From Panopea generosa (taxonomy: Eukaryota; Mollusca; Bivalvia; Adapedonta; Hiatellidae), in assembly GCA_029582155.1 (NCBI GenBank), contig CM055901.1, positions 4,829,374 through 4,893,373 on the forward strand: a stretch of DNA of 64,000 bases, read 5' to 3'. Position 1 is the stretch's first letter. The number at the start of each line of letters is the position of its first letter. Shown in pieces: positions 48,729 through 61,284 of this stretch. The translations under genes were made by a program, and so were the position numbers. Below the pieces are notes generated by a model that worked only from the letters and a program-made list of their open reading frames with translations, did no database searches and was not told the DNA's origin.

Positions 48729-51700
48729 GTAAGATTACGTTATTGTTGTCGAATATTTTAATTAATTTGATTGATGAATTGATAAACGGTTGTTTTTTAC
48801 TTTAATTAATACCAATTTTACATTTATACAATAAGAAGAAAATTGGGTGTATGACTGTTGGTCAAAAACTTTTCAATTCTGATCACAGGAGCCTAAGTTC
48901 TATATTCCATATTAATTTATAATTGGTTATTTGTACCATAGGTGTCTCTACAATATTATATAGAGACACCTATGGAATCAGGATCAAACATTATTCTAAA
49001 GCGTTCTGATAAAGAATAGTAAAATATCAGGGATTAAATACATTGATATCTGTAATATTAACCCTTGAGCTTATATGACATCTCTGATAAATTTGTCTTC
49101 TGAGTAAGCAATAACTGAGTTTGTTCAAAATGGATGAATTTTCAACTTTCATCATAAACATCAAATGTGAAGCAAGTTTTTAGAATTAAGACAAATAATT
49201 CTTGAAGTATTCCTGAATAGAACCAGTAGTAAGCAGGTATGCAGGTAAAGTGTCTTGCTCAAGGACACCACACATTGCTGTGTCAGGGGATTGAACCCAC
49301 AACATATAACTCTTACTTTACTACTGGACCACATGCTCCTATCTACTGTAACTATGGGTTTGAAGGTGTTCACTGAATCGGATGCAATAACAAAATGAAT
49401 AATATTGGAGAGCATGGAAAATATTTTAAGAAATTATTCAGGCTAAAAAATTCTATGACAAACTGAATACAGTGCAATAGGCCACTGAACAAACTTCTAC
49501 TGAAATAACAGTTACCACACTTCTCCCTATTTCATTTCTTCATGAGATGCCACTGCCATCCAACTCTCTTTCCAGCTATTAACTATGTCACCATTGTAGA
49601 AATCCCACGCACGCACGCATACACACACAATGACACCACTCTACCCAGATAGAGTGCTAGATCGTTGAGCTAACCTCCCATTGAAAGATTTTACCATACC
49701 AGAATCACTACAATACACTTAATAAATGCAGAGGTTCCATTATTCAGTGAAAACAACATCGTATAATCAAAATAGGTTTTAAAAGTATACTTATGTAAAA
49801 CTAATTTGATATATTTGAATAATTTGTGAATGATAAACACTTGCACAGTATAGACAGGGACTGTATTCAACCTATTTGAATACTTTGTGGATGCTAATTT
49901 TATTAAAGCCTTTTTTTTGTTTAAAGACAACATGAATTGAGAGAGTAACAGACCTACACATGTTACTGCGTATCTATCAATGAACTTCTATGCAAAGGTT
50001 ATAAATTCCCCAAAACCTTCAGTCCTCGGAATCAAGGCTGCTCATAATACCAGAACTGGATTCTGGATATTGCATTTACATGTATATAGATGTAGATTTT
50101 TTTATGAATTCTCAGTATGATTTTATGGAAGACAAATGCTGTCGAAGTACTGCATGTAATTTTATCCAGGTGACATTGAACTTGCATGATTTGTCTAAGT
50201 TGTAAGAACATATTTCACTATAAACATGAAATATTTAATAAGTTTAGACTAAACAACTGAAATTCTGAATCAAGGGTTTTCCTTACTTAACAGCCTCTAG
50301 GATTTCTGTTAGTAACAGAATAAACTCATAAACAAAACTATTATTTAAGATTTTTGTTTTAGAAATCAGATGGAAGGAAACTTCTCATCAAAGGCCTGGA
50401 ATGGGTTCCTTTCGACGAGGACAAGGATATGAGACAGTCTGTCCATCTTGATATTCTCTATGACAATCTTATGTTTGCTGCTGAAAAAGGATTTACGTGG
50501 GAGAAGGCAACATATGTTGTCAAGTTTGCTGATCTGTTGGTACAACAGATGAAAGGTTTGTAAAGACCTAAAATAACCAGTAGTATTTTTAATAATTGTT
50601 TCACGAGCAAATATACATTGCAATTAGGTTTGTTTATACTGATAACATTTAAAAAAAAAATTGTTGTAACCAAATTAGTGGTAGTAGTGGGAGAGGATTA
50701 TTAGGGGGAGAACTACGGTAGTCTTGATCATTTTTATTTAGCGAAAATCGAATAATGTTTTTGATTGGTTGATTCAAACATTCGTACTACCTAGGAGATT
50801 TCCATAGTATTTCAAAAGAGTATCGTTTGGATGTTTATGTCTAGATACATTATTGTTTATATTATTAGATATTTTCTATGGTTGTAGTTTTAAGACAACT
50901 GTCATGAATTCCATCCAATAAGTATTTTTAAATTTTATTATAACATAACCATTGCAGAGGTGCCTTTGTTACAGCCAATCAGATCTTACTTCCAAATCCA
51001 AACATTTCTTCTGCACAACTTGTAAAGACGTTTGTCTTTCAGAAAAGTAAGCGTTGCATATGATCAAAACCAGGAGAGAACGCTTAATAAGGGTGGGGGT
51101 GGGGTTTAGTTCCATGCCTATAATGGGCTTTGATTTCTTGTGATCTGGCTATGCTGGACTATGGTTTGTTCCATGATTAATTTCTATATCAAATAGATTG
51201 AGATTTTTTAATCATATTATTTCACCCTAATTAGACAACGGTTATGTTTCTATAATTGTTTGAAAACACTTCTGTATAATGTTGATAGTATTTAAAAGAC
51301 GCATGTCAATGTTGAAATATATTTTACTGATCTTCATGCATGAAACCTTTCATTACCTCAACATCTATGATGTTGACTATACATATAAGTTGATATCACC
51401 AAAGTAAGTATATCTTCAAATATCGCTATCTGAAACTTCAGTTTTAAGTTATTTTGTATACAGTTTTGGCAATGTTGTGTAAGGCGCCATCTCAAGATCT
51501 TTAGGTCATAATAAATTAATTGTTAGATAATCTTCCCCAACCGCCCCCTAATTTTTATGCCGCCAAGACCCTTTTTATTTTCATAAAAAAAAAATATTAG
51601 AAAATAAAGTATAAAATTATATAAAAAAAATATTAAAAAAACATCAAAAATTTTAAAAATCTAGCAATGATTTTATAATGGCCTTACCTCTTACTGCTTA

Positions 51701-54700
51701 GGTTTAAGATTTGAGTTCTGCTCTGGTAAAAAGTTTACCAGTTACCGTACTTGCGGAAGGACAATGGTTTTACTCAGATTAATTCTGAGGTCTTTCTCCA
51801 CCAATAAAACTATGTCATATATAATCTGAAACGTGTTGAAAATGGCATTAAACTTCATAATGATAATTACTGATAACTCTGTATGAAACCACATTTACCC
51901 TTAATTTTCTATAATAGATGGTACTATATTTTTTTACCTTTTCATTTTTAGAATGATTCGATTTAAAAATCAGTGTCAGTTAACCTTACCACTCTTTCCT
52001 GGGATCCTGGCAGGTTAACCATTATTCGAGCAGTGAGAGATGACTGACAATGAGACACAATATTGTATGATAATGATCATGGAGACTGTGACCAGGTGCC
52101 AGGGTTCGAAATTCACAACATATATTTTGTTAGTTAGACTCACTACCGACTGAGCTAACCATTCCTGGCCTAATATCATATAGAAGGAATATCAATAAGA
52201 ATTACTGAACAATCGAAACTCTGACAGTGAGTTACTGTTAGACTATATTGTTTGAAAATTGTATCATTTATGTGACCACCAAGGTTAGAGATGAAAATTT
52301 TTTGTTTATATTTTCAGGATGCAACAAGATCACAGACATTTTATCGTTTATCAATTCAAAATCTTCCTATTTGTGTGAATGCCTGGGTGAAACCGAGTAC
52401 AAAATATACTCATCCTTTATCTTTGAAACAATTTTACCGCACTTCAAACTTTACAAACTAGTTTTTACAACTGCCAGGCTTGAACAGATACCTAATATCC
52501 CTCTAAAAGTGGAGCCTCCATTTGACAGCAAGGAACTTAAAGAGACAAAACCCATAAAAGTGTGGGATTATGAAAGAAAGATTGAAGAACTAGAAAAAAA
52601 AGAAAGTGACAGAGTGAATGAACGACTTGTAGAGAAGGGACAAAAACTTTCTCAATTACATTCGCAAGATAGACAAAGTGTTGAAGTTGAGAGACCACTA
52701 GATAAAGATGTAAGTATAATGCAACTTAAGCAGATTTTAAAGGAAATATATCAGGACTTATATAATTAAACATGCCAGAATGATGTATTGAAACGGGATT
52801 TCCGAACTTGACCTACATGCGTAGTTTCAATGGAAATAGATTTCCTGCTTGAAATTGCAACAAATTTTGTGGCATATCAAATCAGTCGTGTGATTTCATT
52901 TTGATTTCTATTTGACCTGTCATACTGATTTACAATTTGTTGAAGTTGTTTCAGTTTAGAAAAGTATGTAAATGATGAGGCGAATGTCATCAAGCAGTAT
53001 TTGTGTGCTCTTTATTTTAAGATTGGAGATTTCATTTCAATTTCAACTATTTGATTAAAACATCGTTTCTGGCAGATTTTTGGCAGATTTCACATACCAA
53101 ACCAATCATAATTTATTTATTCCCTTTTTATTTTACTCATTCTAACATACCAGTACACAGAGTAGCTGCAAAAAATTTAATGCACATGTAATACATTCTG
53201 CAGCATTGAAAACTGTTTCAAATCACCGACAGACAACTTAATTGTTTTTAAGCTTAGTTACAAAACACAATTCATTGGAAGTAAATGTGTCCAATCACAG
53301 ATTGAGTAAATGTGTCCAATCACAGATTGAGTAAATGTATCAAATCACAGATTGAGTAAATGTGTTGAGTATCTAATGAATGATCATGCCAATTTTGAGT
53401 AATATATAGAAGTTTTTGCTGAAAAGCAGATTATGTAATGAGTGTGATACTTTCAGACTGTTGAGAGTATGATCAAGGAGGTCATGAAGCAGTACTCTGT
53501 GGCTGCCACGGAGACAATCAAGTTGAATATAGAACATCTACAGGAAGACCTTGAGTTTAAATTGGAAAAAACAACCGTACCTAGACCACAGGCATTAGGT
53601 AAAAATATTTCTTATTTTCTCTTCTTCTTTTTTAAAATAGATCACCAAATTACAATTGATAATCATATACAAAGAATTACAACATACAAATAATTGTCAC
53701 AAACAAGATAAATTCATAGACAAAAATTGATATGTATGATTTGTATTCACGTACAATGAATTGTCATATTTATGTACAAACTAGCTGATTAAAAGTGCAT
53801 TCATTTAAGCCAAAGGTTTGTCTCCAAATGCATCCTTTGTGTCTATATACCTTGTACATAATTACTGTCAATTGTTAAGTCATCAACACTAATATATTCA
53901 GGAAATGAAATAATTTTGACATAATAATTCTGATAACTTATATATATATATTCATGATTTATTTGAAAAAAATGTCTTTTGTGAATTTGAAAACTTTAAA
54001 TGTTTTTGAAGGCTTTTCTATATAGTGGCATTTATATAAAGGGGTCAATATTTTTTGAGGCAAACAAAGATGATTTACTTTTGAAAACTGTTCAAGAAAA
54101 ACAAATTTTACAGCAAAACTTGAAGTGGCAAAATCAATGCCAATTAGTGTTATCAAAAGGCAAATGTTAGGCATAAAATATTGTGGTAAAAACTGATTTT
54201 TCTGATTCTCATAATTATATCAAAATGTTGCATTGAAATTTGCCCACTAAAATCATCTTCTTTTTGTGATAAAAGTGTTTAACCAATTATGAGAGATTAA
54301 ACAATTTTACTTACCACTAAAAAGATCAATTCACCGATACATTAATATACTGAAGAACAAAAACACACATCATATTTCTAAGGATCATAAAACCATACCA
54401 AGTCCACGGAGCGAGATAATATTGACTGATTATTTGCTGCAGAACTGTACATTAATATTTGGCAAGTTTTCCTTTTCTTTACTGCATATACCTCGGACAG
54501 GTAGTGTTTTTGCATGAAGTACATGTGCACTGATTAGGCTAATAAAATCTGTGCAAAATTTCCCTTTATTTGGCTTAATGACCCTTACAAATATATGGGG
54601 GGGGGGGGGGGGGGGTCAGCAGTAGTTGGTATGTACACCAAAACTTGTGTTCATAAAATCAAAAAAAAAAAATTGAGGCTGTAAAAAGGACTCTGAACAA

Positions 54701-56898
54701 CTTGGTTTTAGTAGAAGATAACTGCCAACTTGTAAAAGAACTATTCATTATTGCTTTGTTTGTAATTCTGATTGCATTTTTGGCACATATAAAATTATGT
54801 GCAGTGGACATATTTATTACAATACCAGTGTATTAAACTTTCTCAAGTTCGGGCTTCAAGGTAAATATTTGTGTAATTTTGAATGTTGCAATTTGTGTGT
54901 GCTATATGTTAGTGTTTAGCAAATAAAATCCCGTAGGAAACATGAATATTGTGAGTTCACTTAATGTACTGGAGCTGGGCTAAAACCCACAAACTCAGCA
55001 GTAAAAGGTATGTGAATTCAAGACCAGTGTCTTAGAACACTCAGTGATGGAGAAACCTAGTTAATAAGAGGATAATGATTAAAAATTAAATACCGTGTAT
55101 CGATATATATAAATCGTTTTTGATGGAAAGGATGATAATGTTAACATTGAAGTACTGATATAGGAGAAAACTATAAACTAGGAAGAAACCTCCATCTGTC
55201 TGAATGAGCTATGAAGGTGCCCTCTTACAAACAAAAATAGATTTAAATCTGGTTTGCACTTGTAAGAATCAATAGTACTATCAACTGCGCTAACTTGATA
55301 GCCTATAGAATCTGAAGTGACAGCCTTATTTATTTACATCAGTTGGGAAACAAGTTCTTATACACTCAATATCTTCCTGGATAGAACCAGTTATAAGTAT
55401 ATGTGAATAAAGTGTCTTGCTTGAGTAGGCATGATGGGAGATCAACCCAAAGGCCGTCCAACCCTGGGCTGTATGCTTCCCCACTAGACCACATGTTCAA
55501 CAAAATAGATATTATACAACCCTTTGTAGCATACGGTTTAGTTTCTGCTGTTCACCTTTATAATGTACATATGGTGCATTTCTGTACTTAAAATTTTGGT
55601 TGAATATTTGCTATATAGAACTTTATAGAATAAATTGACATTTTGTTAGTTTAGTTTTGAATTATGTTTACTTTTAATTTTGCCAGATGTGCTTTGATGC
55701 TAGTTATATATTATAAAATTTTAGTAATTGTTATTTAAAGTAGTCATTAAATTAAAAGTATCAAATTTTCTTTTAATATTTTCTTTTAGTTATAATTCAC
55801 AACACTTGTTTTCTTATTCATGTACTTCCCTGGTTTCCCATTTCTTCTTTTTCCTAGAACTATACCTTAGTATCTCATTTCTCTGTTCTTCATTATATAA
55901 TAACTACCAATTTGTAATTATTTAATATTTCTCACTCTGGTACCCATTTTCTTTTTATGCCCCCCCAAAAAGTTTTGGGGTGGCATATAGTAATCACAGT
56001 GTCCGTCCGTCCTTCCGTCTGGTATTTTGTGTCTGGCCTGTAACTTTGTCATGCACAGATGGACTTGTTAATACTTGCTACAAATGATCAACATGACGAC
56101 ATGTCCCAAGTAAGACTCACATTCGTACCTTAAAGGTCGAAGTCACACTTTGAGTTTGTTTGACAACACTTTGAGTCTGTGTGAGATTTCCTACCTGGCC
56201 TGTAACTTTTTCAAGCATTGATGAATTTTATAAATACCTGCTACAAATGATCAACATAACATGAAGACATGTCACGCGTAATACCAAGACTACCACTTCA
56301 AAAGTCAAGGTCACAATTTAACTTTGTTTGGCGACACTTTCAGTCTGCTCAAGATTCGTGTCCGGTCTGTAACTTTGTCAACTATGGATAAATTCCAAAA
56401 ACACTTTGCTCAAGTCATTGGGGGGCATGCGACACTTACCAGTGACATTTCTTGTTTGCTATAAATGCACACCCTATTCTTCATTATACAATCTTACCCG
56501 CTTGTATATATGATCTCTGTTTTTTTTGTTTCTATAAATAACATGCACTGTTTCTCTAATCTTACCCCCTTTGTAAACAGATCTAAATCTGGTCTCTCTG
56601 TTACTATAAATAACACACACTGTTTCCCTGCTCTTCATGTAAACATACATATACCAATATTGTGTCCTCTGTAGTAGAATGTTAGTTTTATTCCAACACA
56701 TTTTTTATCTAGTTAATTTGAGCTCGGCAAAACCTGGAGGACAGCACCTCAATTTTGTATTTGTAATCAGCGTATATAACTGTTTAATTAGGTCCTCCCC
56801 CGAGATACAGCGTTCAGTCAGTGAAGACTCCCTCATCTAAGACACCAAAATCTCCCAAACCTGCATCTAGAGGATCTGGACGCAGTAAAAAGAAATAG
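48681..56898 (+). CDS. C8orf74: Gene 2 (whole model): C8orf74 homologue, complete, five exons
   Basis: Five exons (48681-48728, 50363-50555, 52318-52709, 53457-53598, 56792-56898) join in phase for 882 bases: 293 residues and TAG. Human C8orf74 is, as I recall, about the same length (294). The match rests on the exon 2 block EWVPFDEDKDMRQSVHLD, LYDNLMFAAEKGF and VVKFADLL, then IFETILPHFKLYKLVF in exon 3, a Lys/Glu-rich helix, and a short basic tail ending in RSKKK. No enzymatic motif, signal peptide or membrane segment is seen. The human protein is uncharacterised and mainly expressed in testis. Its divergent neighbour is the DCX gene. A possible poly(A) signal AATAAA lies at 57642. The start ATG has the context caaaATGG. 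Confidence 0.88.
48936..48975. repeat. Perfect 15-bp hairpin
   Basis: CCATAGGTGTCTCTA and its exact complement around a 10-base AT loop; in intron 1 of gene 2. Confidence 0.75.
49165..49350 (-). mobile_element. tRNA-like SINE, family 3, copy 4
   Basis: Core AAAGTGTCTTGCTCAAGGAC; in intron 1 of gene 2. Confidence 0.55.
50363..50555 (+). CDS. C8orf74: Gene 2 exon 2: most conserved C8orf74 block
   Basis: 193 bases, acceptor ttttgttttag, donor GAAAG|gtttgt. Encodes KSDGRKLLIKGLEWVPFDED, then MRQSVHLDILYDNLMFAAEK and TWEKATYVVKFADLLVQQM. This is the block that identifies the family. Confidence 0.92.
51478..51868 (+). mobile_element. tRNA-derived SINE, family 1, copy 2, split by a MITE
   Basis: AAGGCGCCATCTCAAGATC, then the MITE 51504-51683, then CTTACCTCTTACTGC and the usual body to AAAATGGCATTAAACTTC. 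Confidence 0.75.
51504..51683. mobile_element. Harbinger-type MITE, copy 6, inserted in a SINE
   Basis: Ends GGTCATAATAAATTAATTG and its complement, TTA at 51501-51503 and 51684-51686. It splits a family-1 SINE (51478-51868). The uninterrupted copy at 2617 shows a single TTA at the same point. Confidence 0.82.
51962..52170 (-). mobile_element. tRNA-derived SINE, family 2, copy 6
   Basis: Reverse copy ending ACCGACTGAGCTAACCATTC; in intron 2 of gene 2. A short fragment of the same family is at about 8125-8170. Confidence 0.7.
52318..52709 (+). CDS. C8orf74: Gene 2 exon 3
   Basis: 392 bases, acceptor atattttcag, donor GAT|gtaagt. Encodes CNKITDILSFINSKS, then SSFIFETILPHFKLYKLVFT, then a long charged helix (VWDYERKIEELEKKESD) that probably forms a coiled coil. 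The open frame runs to 52769, but the donor at 52710 and the phase of exon 4 end it here. Confidence 0.9.
53278..53362. repeat. 25-bp tandem repeat, three copies
   Basis: Unit contains AAATGTGTCCAATCACAGAT; lies in intron 3 of gene 2, about 100 bases before exon 4. Confidence 0.85.
53457..53598 (+). CDS. C8orf74: Gene 2 exon 4
   Basis: 142 bases, acceptor atactttcag, donor TTAG|gtaaaa. Encodes TVESMIKEVMKQYSVAATET, then IKLNIEHLQEDLEFKLEKT, an amphipathic helix, and PRPQAL. Leaves phase 1. Confidence 0.87.
54596..54616. repeat. Poly-G tract
   Basis: About 20 consecutive G in intron 4 of gene 2; could form a quadruplex or be a sequencing-prone homopolymer. A similar G-rich run is at 39009-39031. 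Confidence 0.7.
55338..55495 (-). mobile_element. tRNA-like SINE, family 3, copy 5
   Basis: Core AATAAAGTGTCTTGCTTGAG; in intron 4 of gene 2. Confidence 0.5.
55957..56456. mobile_element. Repeat family R2, copy 2
   Basis: Opposite orientation to the nested copy: starts TATGCCCCCCCAAAAAG and ends TTGGGGGGCATGC, with GTCCGTCCGTCCTTCCGTC inside. In intron 4 of gene 2. Confidence 0.6.
56792..56898 (+). CDS. C8orf74: Gene 2 exon 5: basic C-terminal tail and stop
   Basis: 107 bases, acceptor tgtttaattag, ends at TAG 56896-56898. Encodes PPPRYSVQSVKTPSSKTPKS, then PASRGSGRSKKK, a Ser/Pro/Lys-rich tail that could be a phosphorylation or nuclear-targeting segment. Confidence 0.85.
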
Positions 56899-57039
56899 AA
56901 GACAGTTGACAGGGCAGGGAGATATACAGGAACCAGGAGGTCATTAGTCTGGTTACAGCCTCCCATAAACAACAGATATGTCTGCATCTTGCTAACTTCA
57001 ATTATTCATCGGAACATACACCAAGACTTAATTAAATTG

Positions 57040-57265
57040 TATTTAATTAACAATGCCAGTTAAACGCCATTTTCAGAACATTTTTGGATTATTTATGGTA
57101 TATCCAGTTTTATTGGTGAAGGCAGATTAGTAAAACCACCATCCTTCCGCACATAACTATGAAACTTTCTCACATAAATTTTTTTTTAAGGTGTGGGACT
57201 CAAACCTATGACCTTAGTGGTGAGAGGTAACTGATCTTGAGAAAGCACCTTATATCATGGAGGAC
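57040..57265 (-). mobile_element. tRNA-derived SINE, family 1, copy 3
   Basis: Reverse copy downstream of gene 2: tail complement GCCAGTTAAACGCCATTTTC first, head complement (GATCTTGAGAAAGCACCTTA) last. Confidence 0.7.
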
Positions 57266-59159
57266 CCCGGAAAAATAAATAAATAAAATAACTGTAATAA
57301 TTGATAGCTGAACAAAAATGAAAATGAGCACCTGACACCCTGCAATCATTTATTCATAATGGATAAAATTTTGTTGTTAAGAAATTCATTTAATTGAAAA
57401 AAAGTTCAAGCTTGGAACATTTTTATAAATAAGTAGGAAGTGCCATGGTATACCTTGAAAACGATGTTTAAAATATGATGCAGCTCTTTGTTAACTTTAA
57501 AAATATATAGAAATTGTTGATAGCTCATCTTCTAGTTTACCAATTCTGCAGTGAATGAACTAATGTTAATTGCATGTTTTGTTGTTGCTGTTTCTACAAA
57601 TATGTAAATTGTTGTGTATATGTTATGGAACTGATTGTTATAATAAAACATTGGAAAAAGTTTATATGGTGTTATTTAAAGGTTACAACTGCCATAAATA
57701 AAGTTATGGATTCAGCTTTGCCCACATTAGTTACGATGCACAACCACTGGAGAACATAGCAGCTTCAGTATTGTAATCAGAAGACATATTGATGATTTTT
57801 TTTTAGCCATACAGATACATAAAGGTTATATGACACCAACAGGAATGAAGATTCCAGGTTCACTCTAAATGTTCTAATGCGATTGGGCCACAAGCTTTTC
57901 CAACCTTAGGTTCGGCCTGTCCCCTGCACTTATTACATTGTTTACATTAAATATCAAAATGACATATTTTAACAATTTTTCTGAACCAATATTATGAGAA
58001 TAGAAGAAATGTTGGAAAGGAAGGAAAGAAAAAAGATAAGAAAACAAAATAAATCATTCCTTCATTATGTCGTCCATATGCATGCGCCCTGTATCCACAT
58101 CTTGGAAGCACCCCAGTGTCCATTGAGTGAGATGATCAGATTAGTATATAAATAACTTATGTGTTCTATGCAACTTGAACTTTGTGTACAATGGAAAAAA
58201 GTTAAAAAGAGTTCACAAGGTCGAAGTACTGTATACAGCTTAAACAAGATAGGAAAATATAAATGAAATGAAAAATATAAAATTGAAAAATGACTGAATC
58301 TAAAACCTGGATACCTGCAGATTCAGCCAATTTCATCCCATGCTCAATTGATCACCTTTTACAACATGCATGAGCTACAGTGGTCCTACCCTTGCCATCA
58401 AATGTGAACTTATTCCAGTGTGCAAACCTGGTTTTACACTGTTTAGTATCAACCACATAATGATCGACTCCCATGTGAGAAAAGCTCTATAACATCGCTA
58501 GTATGAAAGAACTTTTTGCCAAACTTTACAACAAAATTGATGTAAACTTTATTTTTAATTTTTAGAAAAAAAAAAAAATTCTTTGATCATTTTGGTTAAA
58601 GGAACATTGACAGGTTAATTGTTTTTAATGCTCTTATCTAATAAATATATGCAGATTTTAAAATGTATATTTCATCAATTTATTTATTTGTCAGTAGTTT
58701 AACTCTTTTTTTTTTAACCATATGTATTTAATATATTGTTGTTGTCATAACATTCACATTGTGCAAGCAAAAAATGACCTATTTTGTGCAGACATGCCAT
58801 AAATCACTATTCATATTTACCATCATTCATTTGGCACTCTGAAACCTGTTTACCGTTAGAAATTAGAAAGTTGGTTTCGTAATTACATATACTGCCAAAC
58901 TTTTGATCAGTACATTGCTTGGTCATCAGAATAGAATTTGAGAAATAGCTGGACACCATATAAGAACAACTTCCAATTACATGATCAGAAAATGGAAATA
59001 AGGCTCATTCCCATTATGACAAGATACCACTGTGCATATTTTGCCAAGTTGGAAAGAAGTGGAATAGATTTAAAAGTAATAAATTTTTAATAAGTTTTCT
59101 TCTAAATTCTCTCAATGAAATTATGGTGTAAACCTAGTGTTGTCTGTCTAGAAATGTGT

Positions 59160-59340
59160 TTAACATCATTGCCAATACACAATAGGTTACATAATATGGC
59201 ATATCCAGTCTCAATACTTCAGAATATATCTGTGTAAAATCACCATCCTTCTGTACGTATCTGGCAAACTATTTCAAATTATCACAGCAGTGAGAGGAAA
59301 GTTGTCATTAGATGGCATCTTAGACCACCCTGCCATGGAG
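59160..59340 (-). mobile_element. tRNA-derived SINE, family 1, copy 4, head expanded in tandem
   Basis: Reverse copy; the head (AGATGGCATCTTAGACCAC-CCTGCCATGGAG) is continuous with the 78-bp array at 59285-59615. Confidence 0.65.
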
Positions 59341-59615
59341 ACTCTCTAGTAGAAAGTTATCTCAGCAGCGAGAGGAAAGTTGTCATTAGATGGCATCTTG
59401 GACTAATCTGCCATGGAGGATCTCTAGTAGAAAGTTATCTCAGCAGTGAGAGGAAAGTTGTCATTAGATGGCATCTTGGACTAACCTGCCATGGAGGATC
59501 TCTAGTAGAAAGTTATCTCAGCAGTGAGAGGAAAGTTGTCATTAGATGGCATCTTGGACTAACCTGCCATGGAGGATCCCTAGTAGAAAGTTATCTCAGC
59601 AGTGAGAGGAAAGTT
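59285..59615. repeat. 78-bp tandem repeat made from a SINE head
   Basis: About 4.2 copies of a unit with AAAGTTGTCATTAGATGGCA and CCTGCCATGGAGGATC, which aligns to the tRNA-like head of SINE family 1 on the minus strand. Confidence 0.85.
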
Positions 59616-61189
59616 GTAAACATTTAAGGCCAAGTTTAAAGGAGCTAAACACAAAACATCAACATAAACTCTTGACATCATCAACTACCGAAAAGTAACA
59701 CATGTTAAATTTTCTTCATAGTAAGGTAAGACAAAACCCCATTGTATTGTGGATAACAATACAACAAAGTTTGCAAACAACCCATCAAAATCAGATTTCT
59801 ATTCAATAAACAATTCACAGGCATATGCCACTAAGTCTATGACATTTAAAACTGATCCAAAGTCTTATGGTTATACAAGATTGACTACTTAATCTAATTA
59901 AAATCAAACTTGCAATAGAATCCAATGGATAAACAAGTTAAAAATTGTATTTCTGAAAATTGAAGGGAACAGAACCTTGTACCTACACTGAATTTTCAAA
60001 TAAACCTAGAATTTATTGTTCCATTTCACTAGCATTCAAACTTCACGACGGGGTCATAGCAATAGCTCTCCTTGGACTTCATCCCGGCGAGCTTATAAAT
60101 AAAAACTCAAATCTAAGATAAGCAGCCAGGTGATCTTGATTCTAAACTGGTTCCAGTAAAATTGCATATGGTTTTATTGATATTGATGACATAATAGATA
60201 AATAACCAGTCAAACTTTTTTAAGTAATTAAGTAAAATGTTGGTGAAACAAAAGCCTGATCAAATATTTGTAGTAAAAGCCTCCATTTTCAACTTTGGAT
60301 TTAAGTAAAACAAATCTTCTGCATGTCGCGTGTGCATTTGAATCATCAATGAGATGTTGAAGTATAAAGTATAATTGACTGGTGGATTTAGACGAGGTGC
60401 TGTAAGAAGACCCAATTGTGAAACATCGTGTATTTTCGTATCCTCCGTATAATACACCATGTGTATAGCTCTAGAATACACCAACGCTATTCGCCTGTGT
60501 TACAAGTCTGTGTTCATTCGCGTGAAAGTAACAAATTATGTATCCATCATTAAGTTGAATATATGGCGTTATTATATCGATTTTTTTTTATTGATACACT
60601 CGACATGGGTCTTGTTTATAGGGAAATTTAAAATATCAGTCTTGATTAACCAACGTTTATATTTTCAATGTACATGTATATAAGGTGGCATAAGGGTCCC
60701 GCCATTTTATTTTATCATGTGACTGGAAGTTGTTCCAAAAATGGCGCCTTATTATGTCAGAGGTCTATTGCGTAGCATAAAGGCCGAGGTGATCAGATTG
60801 TAAGAAGACCATGGCACAGCTGACAGTTCAACATCACATAAGCTTGTTTGGCGTTTGGCCAGTAAAGCTAAAAACAATATTGATTTGTTCTGCTGCCATT
60901 TGTTTTTAGTAAAATATCAATTTTTAATTTTCAAACTTTCACTAATTTTTGATTATATAGGGCAAAAATTAAAGATCTGACATTTACTTGCTATCTTGCC
61001 CTACTACTGAAAAAAACTGCCTACTCAAAAAAGTATTTTTTCCAGATTTTTTACTGTTTTTATTCCATCCAAGCAACTACATGTACACATGTGTACGTTT
61101 ATTGTATATTTGACCAGATTGCAATCAATTCCATGACTATGACTTGATGATGTCTGACTATCAGTCTGTATGTCAACAACTATTTAACA

Positions 61190-61284
61190 AAAATTTGAAA
61201 AAAAAAATAAATAAATAAATCTTCTTGCACTCCCCGTTTTTAGATAAATTTGAATAATAATCTAGCAATTAATTTATAATGGTC
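61190..61284. mobile_element. Harbinger-type MITE, copy 7 (right half)
   Basis: Only the right part remains (ATAATCTAGCAATTAATTTA then TAATGGTC, followed by TTA). Confidence 0.55.
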
